A stretch of DNA of 64,000 nucleotides, taken from contig NZ_JAMXOF010000001.1 in assembly GCF_024055595.1 (NCBI RefSeq), forward strand, positions 496,001 through 560,000, given 5' to 3'. Below the pieces are notes generated by a model. The model saw only the letters and a list, made by a program, of their open reading frames with translations. It was not told the origin of the DNA and ran no database searches. A program made the position numbers and the translations under genes. This stretch comes from Mucilaginibacter aurantiaciroseus (GTDB taxonomy: Bacteria; Bacteroidota; Bacteroidia; Sphingobacteriales; Sphingobacteriaceae). This document shows, piece by piece, positions 26,972-34,321 of this stretch; within the stretch, counting starts at the first letter, position 1, and the number at the start of each line of letters is the position of its first letter.

Positions 26972-27253
26972 ATGAGCAAAGGCGGACTGAAGATCGCTAA
27001 GAAAAGCACTTATCAAGTGGAGTATACTTCCGAGATCCCGGATGGTACAACGGCTCTTATCTCATACCAGGATAAAGACAATGTAAGGCATGTAGAAAAG
27101 CACCACAAAGGCAACTTCAATAAAACTGTAGAGTTATCATCTGGCCAGGGCGTAAAGTTTACTATTGATGTAAAACTGCCAAAAACTGATTCTGCAACTC
27201 AGTTAGTAACCACCATTAAGGTTGATGACGAGGTAATTAATGCCAAAACTTAA
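26972..27253 (+). CDS. Small hypothetical protein with a beta-rich sequence
   Basis: A 93-residue basic protein with no signal peptide or membrane segment. Alternating strands (YQVEYTSEIPDGTTALISYQ, VKFTIDVKLP, VTTIKVDDEVI) suggest a small beta-sandwich, loosely like MmpS-type domains, but this is not a firm assignment. ATG 26972 is the only good start. It is followed 91 nt later by the Crp-family regulator on the same strand. The function is unknown. Confidence 0.65.
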   Translation: MSKGGLKIAKKSTYQVEYTSEIPDGTTALISYQDKDNVRHVEKHHKGNFNKTVELSSGQGVKFTIDVKLPKTDSATQLVTTIKVDDEVINAKT

Positions 27254-27344
27254 ACCGGCAAAAAGGTTTTATACCGCTTTGAGTTTAAGCTGCTATAATC
27301 TTAAAATGCAGATATATCCGTGGATTAGCTAAATTAGCATCTCT

Positions 27345-27920
27345 ATGTATCCACAACTACTTGCCCATATTAAACGCCAGGTGCAGCTTACTCCGCAGGA
27401 AGAGCAGGTGCTTTGCGATGCTATGGAGCTGAAGAAATATAAAAAGAAGGAGATCATCCTCGAGCCGGGCCAGCATTGTAAAGGTGAGTATTTTGTATTG
27501 AGTGGCTTGCTAAGGCAATACTATGTTAATGCCAAACTAAATGAGCAGATAGTACATTTTGCTTTAGAGAACTGGTGGATAGCCGACCAAGACAGTATTT
27601 TGAACCACGTACCCGCGGGCACTTATATCCAAACTATTGAAGCATCAGAAATATTGCTGCTTAATAACCGCGATAAAGCCCCGCTGCTGGAGCAGATCCC
27701 CAAACTTGATACCTACTTCAGGCTAACCATGCAAAGGGCTTTCATAGCTTCGCAACGCCGTATAGGCTTCCTGTTTAACCAAACCGATGAACAGCGCTAC
27801 CGCTATTTTATTTCACTATTTCCAGACTTTGTACAACGCGTGCCGCAATACATGCTGGCATCATACCTTGGTTTTACCCCGCAGTTTTTGAGTAGGATAA
27901 GGGCGAAGAGAGAGAAATAG
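27345..27920 (+). CDS. Crp/Fnr-family transcriptional regulator
   Basis: A 191-residue regulator. The N-terminal cyclic-nucleotide-binding-like beta-roll (about residues 20-125) includes GQHCKGEYFVLSGLLRQYYV and PAGTYIQTIEASEILLL. The short C-terminal helix-turn-helix (about 160-188) has VPQYMLASYLGFTPQFLSRI. No Fe-S cysteines of the Fnr type are present. Family members of this form in Bacteroidota often sit next to the gene they control, here perhaps the AhpD-like gene 158 bp downstream. Confidence 0.88.
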   Translation: MYPQLLAHIKRQVQLTPQEEQVLCDAMELKKYKKKEIILEPGQHCKGEYFVLSGLLRQYYVNAKLNEQIVHFALENWWIADQDSILNHVPAGTYIQTIEASEILLLNNRDKAPLLEQIPKLDTYFRLTMQRAFIASQRRIGFLFNQTDEQRYRYFISLFPDFVQRVPQYMLASYLGFTPQFLSRIRAKREK

Positions 27921-28013
27921 GAGGATCAAGATTATTAGGATCAAGAATCAAGACAGAAACCTTTTAGCCTTGTCTTGATTCCTGACTCTTAACATCTTGC
28001 CTCTTTTCTTAAC
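27920..28013. repeat. Word-run inverted repeat, GAATCAAGACA family
   Basis: Runs of GATCAAGA/AATCAAGA words are followed by the complementary TCTTGATTC words. The core is an 11-bp perfect stem (27945-27955 with 27971-27981) with a 15-nt loop. Similar words (CAAGA, GAATCAA, GCAGGAA/CCTGCCTCTTTT) recur at 31622-31712. It could serve as terminator of the Crp-family gene. Confidence 0.55.
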
Positions 28014-28077
28014 CTCGGTTCATTTTTTGAAGGTGTGTTTGTGCGCAAATTTGTCTTAATAAAAAACAAAGACAATC

Positions 28078-28521
28078 ATGAAAAGAGCAAACATTTTAAC
28101 CACCCAACCCGATGCATATAAAGCTATAATGGCTTTAGAAAATTACGTTATCAGCAGCGAGATAGACCCGATCCATAAAGAACTGATCAAACTACGATCA
28201 TCACAAATAAACGGTTGCGCGTACTGTCTGGATATGCACAGCAGGGATGCCCGCAAATTAGGGGAAACTGAGCAACGCATTTATACACTTAGCGCCTGGA
28301 AGGATACCCCATTCTTTGATGAGAAAGAACAAGCTATACTGGCTTTAACCGAAGAGGTTACGTTGATAAACAAAGCAGGCGTATCTGACGAGACCTATAA
28401 CAAAGCAACCGAACTATTAAGCGCCAAATATGTGGGCCAGGTAATTTTGGCTATCGTCACCATAAACGCATGGAACAGGATCTCTATCAGCTCGCACTTT
28501 CAACCGGCGTTGCAGAAATAA
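28078..28521 (+). CDS. Carboxymuconolactone decarboxylase / AhpD-like protein
   Basis: A 147-residue AhpD-fold protein. The active-site motif C-x-x-C-x-x-x-H is present in GCAYCLDMHSRDARK (Cys47, Cys50, His54), as in alkylhydroperoxidase D-type thiol peroxidases. The flanking KLRSSQINGC and NAWNRISIS stretches are typical of the small CMD family. It is likely a peroxidase or redox protein rather than a true decarboxylase. It lies downstream of a Crp-family regulator on the same strand, a recurring arrangement for this family. Confidence 0.9.
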   Translation: MKRANILTTQPDAYKAIMALENYVISSEIDPIHKELIKLRSSQINGCAYCLDMHSRDARKLGETEQRIYTLSAWKDTPFFDEKEQAILALTEEVTLINKAGVSDETYNKATELLSAKYVGQVILAIVTINAWNRISISSHFQPALQK

Positions 28522-28646
28522 TTTCAGGATTTAAGTGTTCATATTCACGATTTTGCAAAAAACATAAATTTATTAATCAACTGTATATCAATTTATTATA
28601 AATATGTTGCAAGTGTTCATGCGTTAACGTGAACATCTATGGACAT

Positions 28647-28683
28647 AAAAAAAGCCGCTTACTTTACGTAAGCGGCTTTTTTT
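28647..28683. terminator. Bidirectional intrinsic terminator
   Basis: A 16-bp perfect stem (AAAAAAAGCCGCTTAC and its complement) with loop TTTAC and A/T runs on both sides. It lies between the AhpD-like gene (plus) and the gene ending at 28702 (minus), so it can stop both transcripts. Confidence 0.9.
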
Positions 28684-28701
28684 ATTTAATATCGGTATAG
28701 C

Positions 28702-29043
28702 TTACTTAAAAGCAGATACGTGAGTAGTTTTAATGCTCAGCACAAAAGATTTACCTACGCTTATTTTGATGTTTTTGTCCTGAAGCATCTCTTTGATGGC
28801 CTCGTCGGTTTTAAGGGCCTCATACAGATCGCGTGCTACAGCCGAGCCGCTGATGTTGTTGGTTACTTTACCGTTTTCCATCGCGATGTTAAACGTGTAG
28901 CCAGATTTGCCCCTGTCGCCTGCCGACTCGAAATCGGTGATGTTCAGTTTAAAACTTTGATCCTCATTTAAGCTCCTTTTCAGATGCAGGCGTATAACCG
29001 GGATGTATTTTCTCCAGGTTGTTAAATATTTTCTTTCTTCCAT
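28702..29043 (-). CDS. Conserved hypothetical protein, 113 residues
   Basis: A 113-residue protein of mixed charge with no signal peptide or membrane segment. It begins MEERKYLTTWRKYIPVIRLH and ends with a conserved-looking ISVGKSFVLSIKTT segment. It contains no motif I can name, and the gene is monocistronic with a strong terminator. The style (single small soluble protein, basic N-terminus) suggests a lineage-specific protein of Sphingobacteriaceae. Confidence 0.65.
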   Translation of the reverse strand: MEERKYLTTWRKYIPVIRLHLKRSLNEDQSFKLNITDFESAGDRGKSGYTFNIAMENGKVTNNISGSAVARDLYEALKTDEAIKEMLQDKNIKISVGKSFVLSIKTTHVSAFK

Positions 29044-29143
29044 GTGTGTGTGTAAAGGTAGACTAATTAATCGGTTACCCTAACTATTCTACTTTTTATC
29101 TATAACTTAAGAAATGTATAAGTTTTATTTTAAAACTAAAAAA

Positions 29144-29167
29144 CCGCCTTAAAATTAATTAAGACGG
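29144..29167 (-). terminator. Terminator of tRNA-Arg
   Basis: Read on the minus strand, this hairpin (CCG/CGG and CTTAA/TTAAG, one internal mismatch, loop of 6) lies 11 bases after the tRNA 3' end and is followed by a T run. Confidence 0.6.
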
Positions 29168-29178
29168 ATTTCTACCAG

Positions 29179-29250
29179 TGTTCCCGATGAGATTCGAACT
29201 CATATCGACGGCTTCGGAGGCCATAATTCTATCCATTGAACTACGAGAAC
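29179..29250 (-). tRNA. tRNA-Arg, anticodon CCG
   Basis: A 72-nt cloverleaf on the minus strand. The acceptor stem pairs GTTCTCG with CGGGAAC and the discriminator is A. The D-arm runs around AATGGATA. The anticodon stem ATGGC/GCCGT encloses the 7-nt loop CTCCGAA, giving anticodon CCG (reads CGG codons). The T-arm is GAGTTCGAATCTC. No 3' CCA is encoded, as is usual in this group. Confidence 0.95.
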
Positions 29251-29300
29251 TATATTTGCGCAAATATAGAATTTTTGACGCTACTAATTCACCCCAATAT

Positions 29301-29336
29301 AAAAGCCCGTGCTGGCAAATTACAACACGGGCTTTT
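29301..29336 (-). terminator. Intrinsic terminator of the SDR gene
   Basis: An 11-bp perfect stem (AAAAGCCCGTG with CACGGGCTTTT) enclosing 14 nt. It lies 20 bases beyond the SDR stop on the minus strand. A tRNA follows on the same strand. Confidence 0.8.
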
Positions 29337-29356
29337 AAAACTGAATTTGGAACCTA

Positions 29357-30358
29357 TTATGGCATGCCTGCACCGCCGGATGCCCCATAGATTTGCCCGG
29401 TGGCATAACTTGCATCAGCGGCGGCTAACTGAACATATATAGAAGCGAGTTCGACAGGTTGGCCGGGGCGGCCCATTGGAGTTTGGCCGCCAAACTGTTT
29501 AAGCTTTTCTTGCGTGGCGCCACCGCTTACCTGCAATGGTGTCCAGATAGGGCCGGGGGCTACGCCGTTTACACGGATACCCTTTGGTGCCAGTTGCTTG
29601 GCTAAAGACCTTACGTAATTAGTTGTTGCCGCTTTCGTTTGTGCGTAATCGTACAAGTCTGGTGTTGGGTCGGTAGCTTGTTCTGATGTAGAGCCAATAA
29701 TAGCCGAACCCGGTTTTAAATAAGCCAGTGCGGCTTTAATGGTCCAAAATGGCGCGTAAATATTGGTTTTCATGGTCCAGTCGAATTGTTCGGTACTGAT
29801 GTCCAATATAGATGCATGTGTTTGCTGGCGGCCGGCATTGTTCACTAATATATCCAGCCCGCCTAATTGTTTAGCAGCATCGTCTACCATTCTTTTACAA
29901 AAAGCTTCATCGCGCAAGTCACCGGGGATAGCAACAGCTTTGCGGCCTGCAGCTTTTATTAAAGCAATAACTTCGCGTGCATCTTCTTCTTCGGCAGGTA
30001 AATAGTTAATGGCAACATCGGCACCTTCGCGTGCATAAGCTATGGCGGCTGCGCGGCCCATACCCGAGTCACCGCCGGTAATTAAAGCTTTGCGCCCCGC
30101 CAACCGGCCAGAACCTTTATAGCTTTTTTCGCCATGATCAGGTACGGGGTCCATTTTGCTTGCTAACCCGGGCCATGGTTGCGATTGCCCGTTAAAAGGT
30201 GGTTTGGGGTATTTAGTTTGCGGGTCTTCCAGCGATTGCGCCCTATGGTCATTTAAGGCTGTAGTTGCACCCAATACAGGTGTAACTGCCACTACTGCAA
30301 GCCCGGTGCCAATACCGGCTATTACTGTTCTACGGCTAATTTTGTTATCGTTATCCAT
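29357..30358 (-). CDS. Tat-exported short-chain dehydrogenase (YghA/YhdF-like)
   Basis: A 333-residue classical SDR with an N-terminal extension. The first 30 residues are a twin-arginine signal (SRRTVIAGIGTGLAVVAV), so the folded enzyme is exported with its cofactor. After a Pro-rich linker comes the Rossmann domain: nucleotide site ITGGDSGMGRA, NNAGRQ, and catalytic Tyr/Lys in YDYAQTKAA with an upstream Ser in IIGSTSEQ. The family includes glucose-dehydrogenase-like general-stress SDRs. The substrate is unknown. Similar cytoplasmic SDRs lack the Tat segment. Confidence 0.9.
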   Translation of the reverse strand: MDNDNKISRRTVIAGIGTGLAVVAVTPVLGATTALNDHRAQSLEDPQTKYPKPPFNGQSQPWPGLASKMDPVPDHGEKSYKGSGRLAGRKALITGGDSGMGRAAAIAYAREGADVAINYLPAEEEDAREVIALIKAAGRKAVAIPGDLRDEAFCKRMVDDAAKQLGGLDILVNNAGRQQTHASILDISTEQFDWTMKTNIYAPFWTIKAALAYLKPGSAIIGSTSEQATDPTPDLYDYAQTKAATTNYVRSLAKQLAPKGIRVNGVAPGPIWTPLQVSGGATQEKLKQFGGQTPMGRPGQPVELASIYVQLAAADASYATGQIYGASGGAGMP

Positions 30359-30465
30359 GAGACTATTTTCTTTATAATATAAATTAATAACTCTTGGTTT
30401 CTATTTTGGTTTGATTTGTTTAAAGATAAATTGGAATAATATTTAGTAACGGGCCTGAAAATAAA

Positions 30466-30495
30466 AAATGCCTTCGTAATCTTACGAAGGCATTT
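30466..30495 (-). terminator. Intrinsic terminator of ychF
   Basis: A perfect 14-bp palindromic stem (AAATGCCTTCGTAA and its complement, separated by TC), 21 bases after the ychF stop on the minus strand. T runs are short on both sides. Confidence 0.7.
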
Positions 30496-30516
30496 AAAAT
30501 ATAGTTTGATGAAACG

Positions 30517-31620
30517 TTACACGTTAAACCTAAAGTGCATAATGTCGCCATCCTGCACAATGTATGTCTTGCCTTCTACAGACATTTTACCGTTTTCTTT
30601 GATTAATGCTTCAGATCCGTTAAATTTCACAAAATCATCATACTTGATCACCTCGGCACGGATAAAACCTTTCTCAAAATCGGTGTGGATAACACCTGCC
30701 GCCTGTGGGGCTGTAAAGCCATTAGTGATGGTCCATGCACGTACTTCCTGTACACCCGCGGTAAAGTATGTGGCAAGGTTAAGCAGGCTGTAAGCCGCTT
30801 TTATAAGCTTGTTAACGCCTGATTCAGTTAATCCCAGATCGCCCAAAAACTCCTGGCGCTCCTCAAATGATTCCAGTTCGGCAATTTCGGCTTCTATTTG
30901 GGCAGATATCACCAAAACTTCGGCGCCTTCTTCTTTGGCCACTGCCTTTACCTTCTCCACGTAAGCGTTACCGGTGTTAACCGAACCTTCGTCAACATTA
31001 CAAACGTACATTACCGGTTTTGCGGTAAGCAACCAAATATCTTCAATGTATTCTTTATCTTCTTCTGCAACGGGTGCGGTGCGTGCGCTTTTACCTTCAA
31101 GCAAATGGTTTTTGTAAACGGTTAGCACATCGTAGGTTTTTTTAGCCTCTTTATCGCCACCGGTTTTAGCCATTTTTTCTACCTTTTGGATCTTCTTTTC
31201 TATCGAATCCAAATCTTTCAACTGTAATTCGGTATCGATGATCTCTTTATCGCGGATAGGGTTAACCGAACCATCTACATGGATCACATTATCGTTATCA
31301 AAGCAACGTAATACGTGTATAATAGCGTTAGTAGCACGTATATTAGCCAGGAACTGGTTACCCAAACCTTCTCCTTTGCTGGCACCTTTAACAAGGCCGG
31401 CAATATCTACTATCTCTATAACATTCGGAACGATACTTTTTGGGTTAACAATCTCTGTTAATTTTGTAAGGCGTTCATCAGGTACGGTAATTACCCCCAC
31501 GTTTGGCTCAATGGTACAGAAAGGAAAATTTGCCGCCTGCGCCTTGGCATTTGATAAACAGTTAAAAAGTGTAGACTTACCCACATTTGGCAAACCCACT
31601 ATACCACATTGTAAACCCAT
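30517..31620 (-). CDS. ychF: Redox-regulated ATPase YchF, Obg family
   Basis: A P-loop ATPase of the Obg family that binds ribosomes and takes part in the oxidative stress response. Start at 31620 gives 367 residues beginning MGLQCGIVGLPNVGKS, matching the family (about 363); an in-frame ATG at 31641 would add an atypical heptapeptide. Motifs: G1 GLPNVGKST, G3 DIAGLVKGASKGEG, and a coiled-coil segment near residues 125-190. The C-terminal TGS domain ends with EGKTYIVQDGDIMHFRFNV. It is single on the minus strand. Confidence 0.96.
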   Translation of the reverse strand: MGLQCGIVGLPNVGKSTLFNCLSNAKAQAANFPFCTIEPNVGVITVPDERLTKLTEIVNPKSIVPNVIEIVDIAGLVKGASKGEGLGNQFLANIRATNAIIHVLRCFDNDNVIHVDGSVNPIRDKEIIDTELQLKDLDSIEKKIQKVEKMAKTGGDKEAKKTYDVLTVYKNHLLEGKSARTAPVAEEDKEYIEDIWLLTAKPVMYVCNVDEGSVNTGNAYVEKVKAVAKEEGAEVLVISAQIEAEIAELESFEERQEFLGDLGLTESGVNKLIKAAYSLLNLATYFTAGVQEVRAWTITNGFTAPQAAGVIHTDFEKGFIRAEVIKYDDFVKFNGSEALIKENGKMSVEGKTYIVQDGDIMHFRFNV

Positions 31621-31621
31621 T

Positions 31622-31712
31622 TGTATATTTTTTTGAATCAAGATGACAAGACGCAGGAATTAAGAAAAGAATCTTGTCTATTGATTCTCGTTTTCCTGCC
31701 TCTTTTAAAAGC
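31622..31712. repeat. Word-run inverted repeat upstream of ychF
   Basis: The left arm contains GAATCAAG, GACAAGAC and GCAGGAATTAAG; the right arm contains TCTTGTC, TTGATTCTC and CCTGCCTCTTTT. The arms are imperfect reverse complements. The words match those of the element at 27920-28013, suggesting the same dispersed family. It lies in the ychF 5' region. Confidence 0.45.
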
Positions 31713-31817
31713 GCAAAGATAACAGAAAAAAAGCCTTGTAATTTGAAAAAATAAACGACTTTTGCCAGCGTCACAAAAGGCAGCAAAATAGGTTAATAAC
31801 ATGTAAAAACGGAGCTT

Positions 31818-33188
31818 ATGGAAGAGATGGTTGAGCAGGTAGAATTATTACTGAAGCAGGAAGATACTACGCAGCTACAGGAGTATTTAAATAATCTCAA
31901 TATATCTGACGTTGAGGAACTTATAGATGAACTGCCCGAACATGGTCCAAAATTTATTGAGATCCTGTCCATCAACCGGGCGGTAAATGTGTTCCGCATA
32001 CTTGATTTTCCTACACAGGAACGTATCATCAAAAAACTTTCGGGAAAAAAGGTAAGCGAGATCATAAACGAACTGCCCCCCGATGACCGTACCGCGTTTT
32101 TTAGCGAATTGCATGGCGATGCGGTTACTAAACTGATATTGCACCTATCGCCTGCCGACCGTAAAGAGGCGCTTTCCCTGTTAGGTTATAAAGAAGATAG
32201 CGTTGGCCGTTTGATGACGCCCGACTACATTGCCGTTAAAAAAAGTTGGGATGTAAACCGCGTGTTAGCTCACATTCGCCGCTACGGCAAAAATTCCGAA
32301 ACCATCGATGTTATATATGTGATAGGGGAGAACGGTATCTTGCTGGATGATATCCGGATCCGCGAGATTTTATTGGTAGCACCCGAAACTAAAATCAGCG
32401 ACCTGATGGATGGCCGCCTGATTGCCCTTAGCGCCAACGACCCTCAGGAAGACGCTATCAATGTGTTCAGAATGAATAACCGCACCGCGCTGCCGGTAAC
32501 CGATGCTGATAACATCCTGCTGGGTATCGTTACGGTAGATGACATCCTTTGGATTGCAAATGAAGAATACACTGAGGATATCCAGAAAATTGGTGGTACC
32601 GAGGCTTTGGACGAACCTTATCTGGATATCAATATTTTTCGCCTGGTAAAAAAGCGTGTAAGCTGGCTAATTGTGCTTTTTCTGGGCGAAATGTTTACCG
32701 CTACTGCTATGGGGCATTTTGAGAATGCTATTGCACAAAAAGTTGTGCTGGCTTTATTTGTGCCGCTTATTATATCAAGCGGGGGTAACAGCGGTTCGCA
32801 GGCATCAACCTTAATTATACAGGCAATGGCCTTGGGCGAGGTAACAATTTCAGATTGGTGGCGGGTTATGCGCCGCGAGATCATATCGGGTTTATTACTG
32901 GGTACAACCTTGGGTGTAATAGGCTTTATGCGGATCTATGTTTGGACGCTATTCAGCAATATCTATGGCGCCGACTGGATGATAGTTGGTTTTGTAGTGG
33001 GTATAGCACTTGTAGGGGTAGTGCTTTGGGGCTCGTTAGCGGGATCTATGCTGCCATTGATTCTAAAGAAATTAGGGGCCGATCCTGCAACGTCATCCGC
33101 ACCATTTGTGGCAACTCTTGTAGATGTTACTGGCCTAATTATTTACTTTACCATAGCCGTGCTGTTTATGCCAGGCATAAACCATTAA
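31818..33188 (+). CDS. mgtE: Magnesium transporter MgtE
   Basis: A 456-residue MgtE-type Mg2+ channel. The N-terminal superhelical MgtE_N domain covers about 1-130, with LPPDDRTAFFSEL; two CBS domains lie at about 130-260, with VGRLMTPDYIAVK and NRTALPVTDADNILLGIVTVDDI. The five-helix transmembrane domain has the selectivity stretch SSGGNSGSQASTLIIQAMALGEV at about 315-340. Length is typical. Gating by cytosolic Mg2+ through the CBS/N domains is known for the family. The gene is single. Confidence 0.95.
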   Translation: MEEMVEQVELLLKQEDTTQLQEYLNNLNISDVEELIDELPEHGPKFIEILSINRAVNVFRILDFPTQERIIKKLSGKKVSEIINELPPDDRTAFFSELHGDAVTKLILHLSPADRKEALSLLGYKEDSVGRLMTPDYIAVKKSWDVNRVLAHIRRYGKNSETIDVIYVIGENGILLDDIRIREILLVAPETKISDLMDGRLIALSANDPQEDAINVFRMNNRTALPVTDADNILLGIVTVDDILWIANEEYTEDIQKIGGTEALDEPYLDINIFRLVKKRVSWLIVLFLGEMFTATAMGHFENAIAQKVVLALFVPLIISSGGNSGSQASTLIIQAMALGEVTISDWWRVMRREIISGLLLGTTLGVIGFMRIYVWTLFSNIYGADWMIVGFVVGIALVGVVLWGSLAGSMLPLILKKLGADPATSSAPFVATLVDVTGLIIYFTIAVLFMPGINH

Positions 33189-33279
33189 GGATATTTGTAC
33201 CGAAAATTTAGTTTATTTCCTGTTTCGATTTTGATAATTTATATCTTAAATAGAAATTTAAACACCTTAAACTAACACA

Positions 33280-33759
33280 ATGGAAATTGACGAAATGCCG
33301 GTACAACCGGTAACCCCCGAACCACAATTTATCCTGAACGAGCAAGCACAGTATTACCTGCTAAAGGCCGGCCAATGGGCGTATTTTTTAGGTATCATGG
33401 GCTTTATTGGCACCGCTTTTATTGCTATTATGGCATTATTTGTTGGTACTATTTTCACTACCATGGCCGCTTTGAACCCAATGATGGCTGGCGCTGCGGG
33501 TGCAGGTGGTGCAGTTACAGTTTTATATTTATTTATAGCCGCGATAAATTTTTTCTTTGCCTTGTATCTTTATCAATTTGGCGATCGCATCAAAAAAGGA
33601 GTGACGTTTCAAAACCAGGAAGAAATCAATCTGGCTTTTGGTAAACTGAAATCGTTTTTTAAATTGAGGGGGATATTTGCTATCATCTACCTTTCATTTA
33701 TGGCGTTGTTTATACTTATCGCTGTTGTTGGCGGTGCCGCAGCAATGATGGGTAGGTAA
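33280..33759 (+). CDS. DUF5362-like membrane protein
   Basis: A 159-residue protein with four predicted membrane segments: about 30-60, 68-95, 115-120 (weaker) and 128-155. It has a Met/Gly/Ala-rich second segment and a cytoplasmic linker with FQNQEEINLAFGKLKSFFKLRG. The pattern matches the DUF5362 group of Bacteroidota membrane proteins, whose role is unknown. It follows mgtE by 91 bases on the same strand and could share its transcript. Confidence 0.75.
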   Translation: MEIDEMPVQPVTPEPQFILNEQAQYYLLKAGQWAYFLGIMGFIGTAFIAIMALFVGTIFTTMAALNPMMAGAAGAGGAVTVLYLFIAAINFFFALYLYQFGDRIKKGVTFQNQEEINLAFGKLKSFFKLRGIFAIIYLSFMALFILIAVVGGAAAMMGR

Positions 33760-33789
33760 TACAAAATCAAATAAGAAAGCCCTGCTTAC

Positions 33790-33830
33790 TGGGCTGCCTC
33801 CAATAAGTGTCTAACTTTTTGGTGGTAGTC
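33790..33830. repeat. Insertion-sequence-end-like inverted motif
   Basis: Between the convergent DUF5362 and DUF3276 genes, CTGCCTCCAATAAGTG and AACTTTTTGGTGGTAGTC form an imperfect inverted repeat (11 of 15 pairs) around TGTCT. The words resemble terminal repeats of IS3-type elements, which often carry CTGCCCCCAAAAAGT. No transposase remains, so this would be a solo relic. The assignment is from memory of such ends and is tentative. Confidence 0.3.
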
Positions 33831-33874
33831 TATAATCCGGGCTTCTTTGTATAATTTAGGTTTGTTATTTCTTA

Positions 33875-34195
33875 TTAGAAAGAGAAATCCTCGTCGGCTT
33901 TTGCCGTTTCAACGTTCTCGCCAAACTCGTAGCGTTTTTCAACTACTTCCTGGTGGTCTTTTATATAATCAACCGCGTCTTTAAAACCTTCGGCAAATTT
34001 TTCAAAGTCTTCTTTATAAAGAAAAATTTTATGTTTTACAAAAACACCGTCCTCTAAACGTTTTTTACTTTCTGTGATAGTCACGTAGTAATCGTTAGAC
34101 CTGGTTGCTTTTACATCAAAAAAATAAGTGCGTTTACCTGCCCTTATCTTTTTGGAGTACACTTCTTCACGCTCTCTATTGTCAAAATCTCCCAT
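33875..34195 (-). CDS. DUF3276 / PUR-alpha-like nucleic-acid-binding protein
   Basis: A 106-residue protein from ATG 34195; an in-frame start at 34252 adds a hydrophobic, non-conserved leader. MGDFDNREREEVYSKKIRAG begins the single PUR repeat, followed by RTYFFDVKATRSNDYYVTITESK and a C-terminal helix (KEDFEKFAEGFKDAVDYI). The PUR fold binds single-stranded nucleic acid. The family is near universal in Bacteroidota; its role there is not settled. It is single, upstream of the ABC exporter ORF in minus-strand order. Confidence 0.88.
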   Translation of the reverse strand: MGDFDNREREEVYSKKIRAGKRTYFFDVKATRSNDYYVTITESKKRLEDGVFVKHKIFLYKEDFEKFAEGFKDAVDYIKDHQEVVEKRYEFGENVETAKADEDFSF

Positions 34196-34321
34196 ATTTT
34201 TTTTATTGTAATAGTTTTGGTGGTATAAATATATATAAAAAACTAATTGCAAGTATTTAATCTGGCAACAAATAAGCCTTTATTTCATTTTTTACGCCAA
34301 TTAGGAGTAAAGGCTTGCGCT

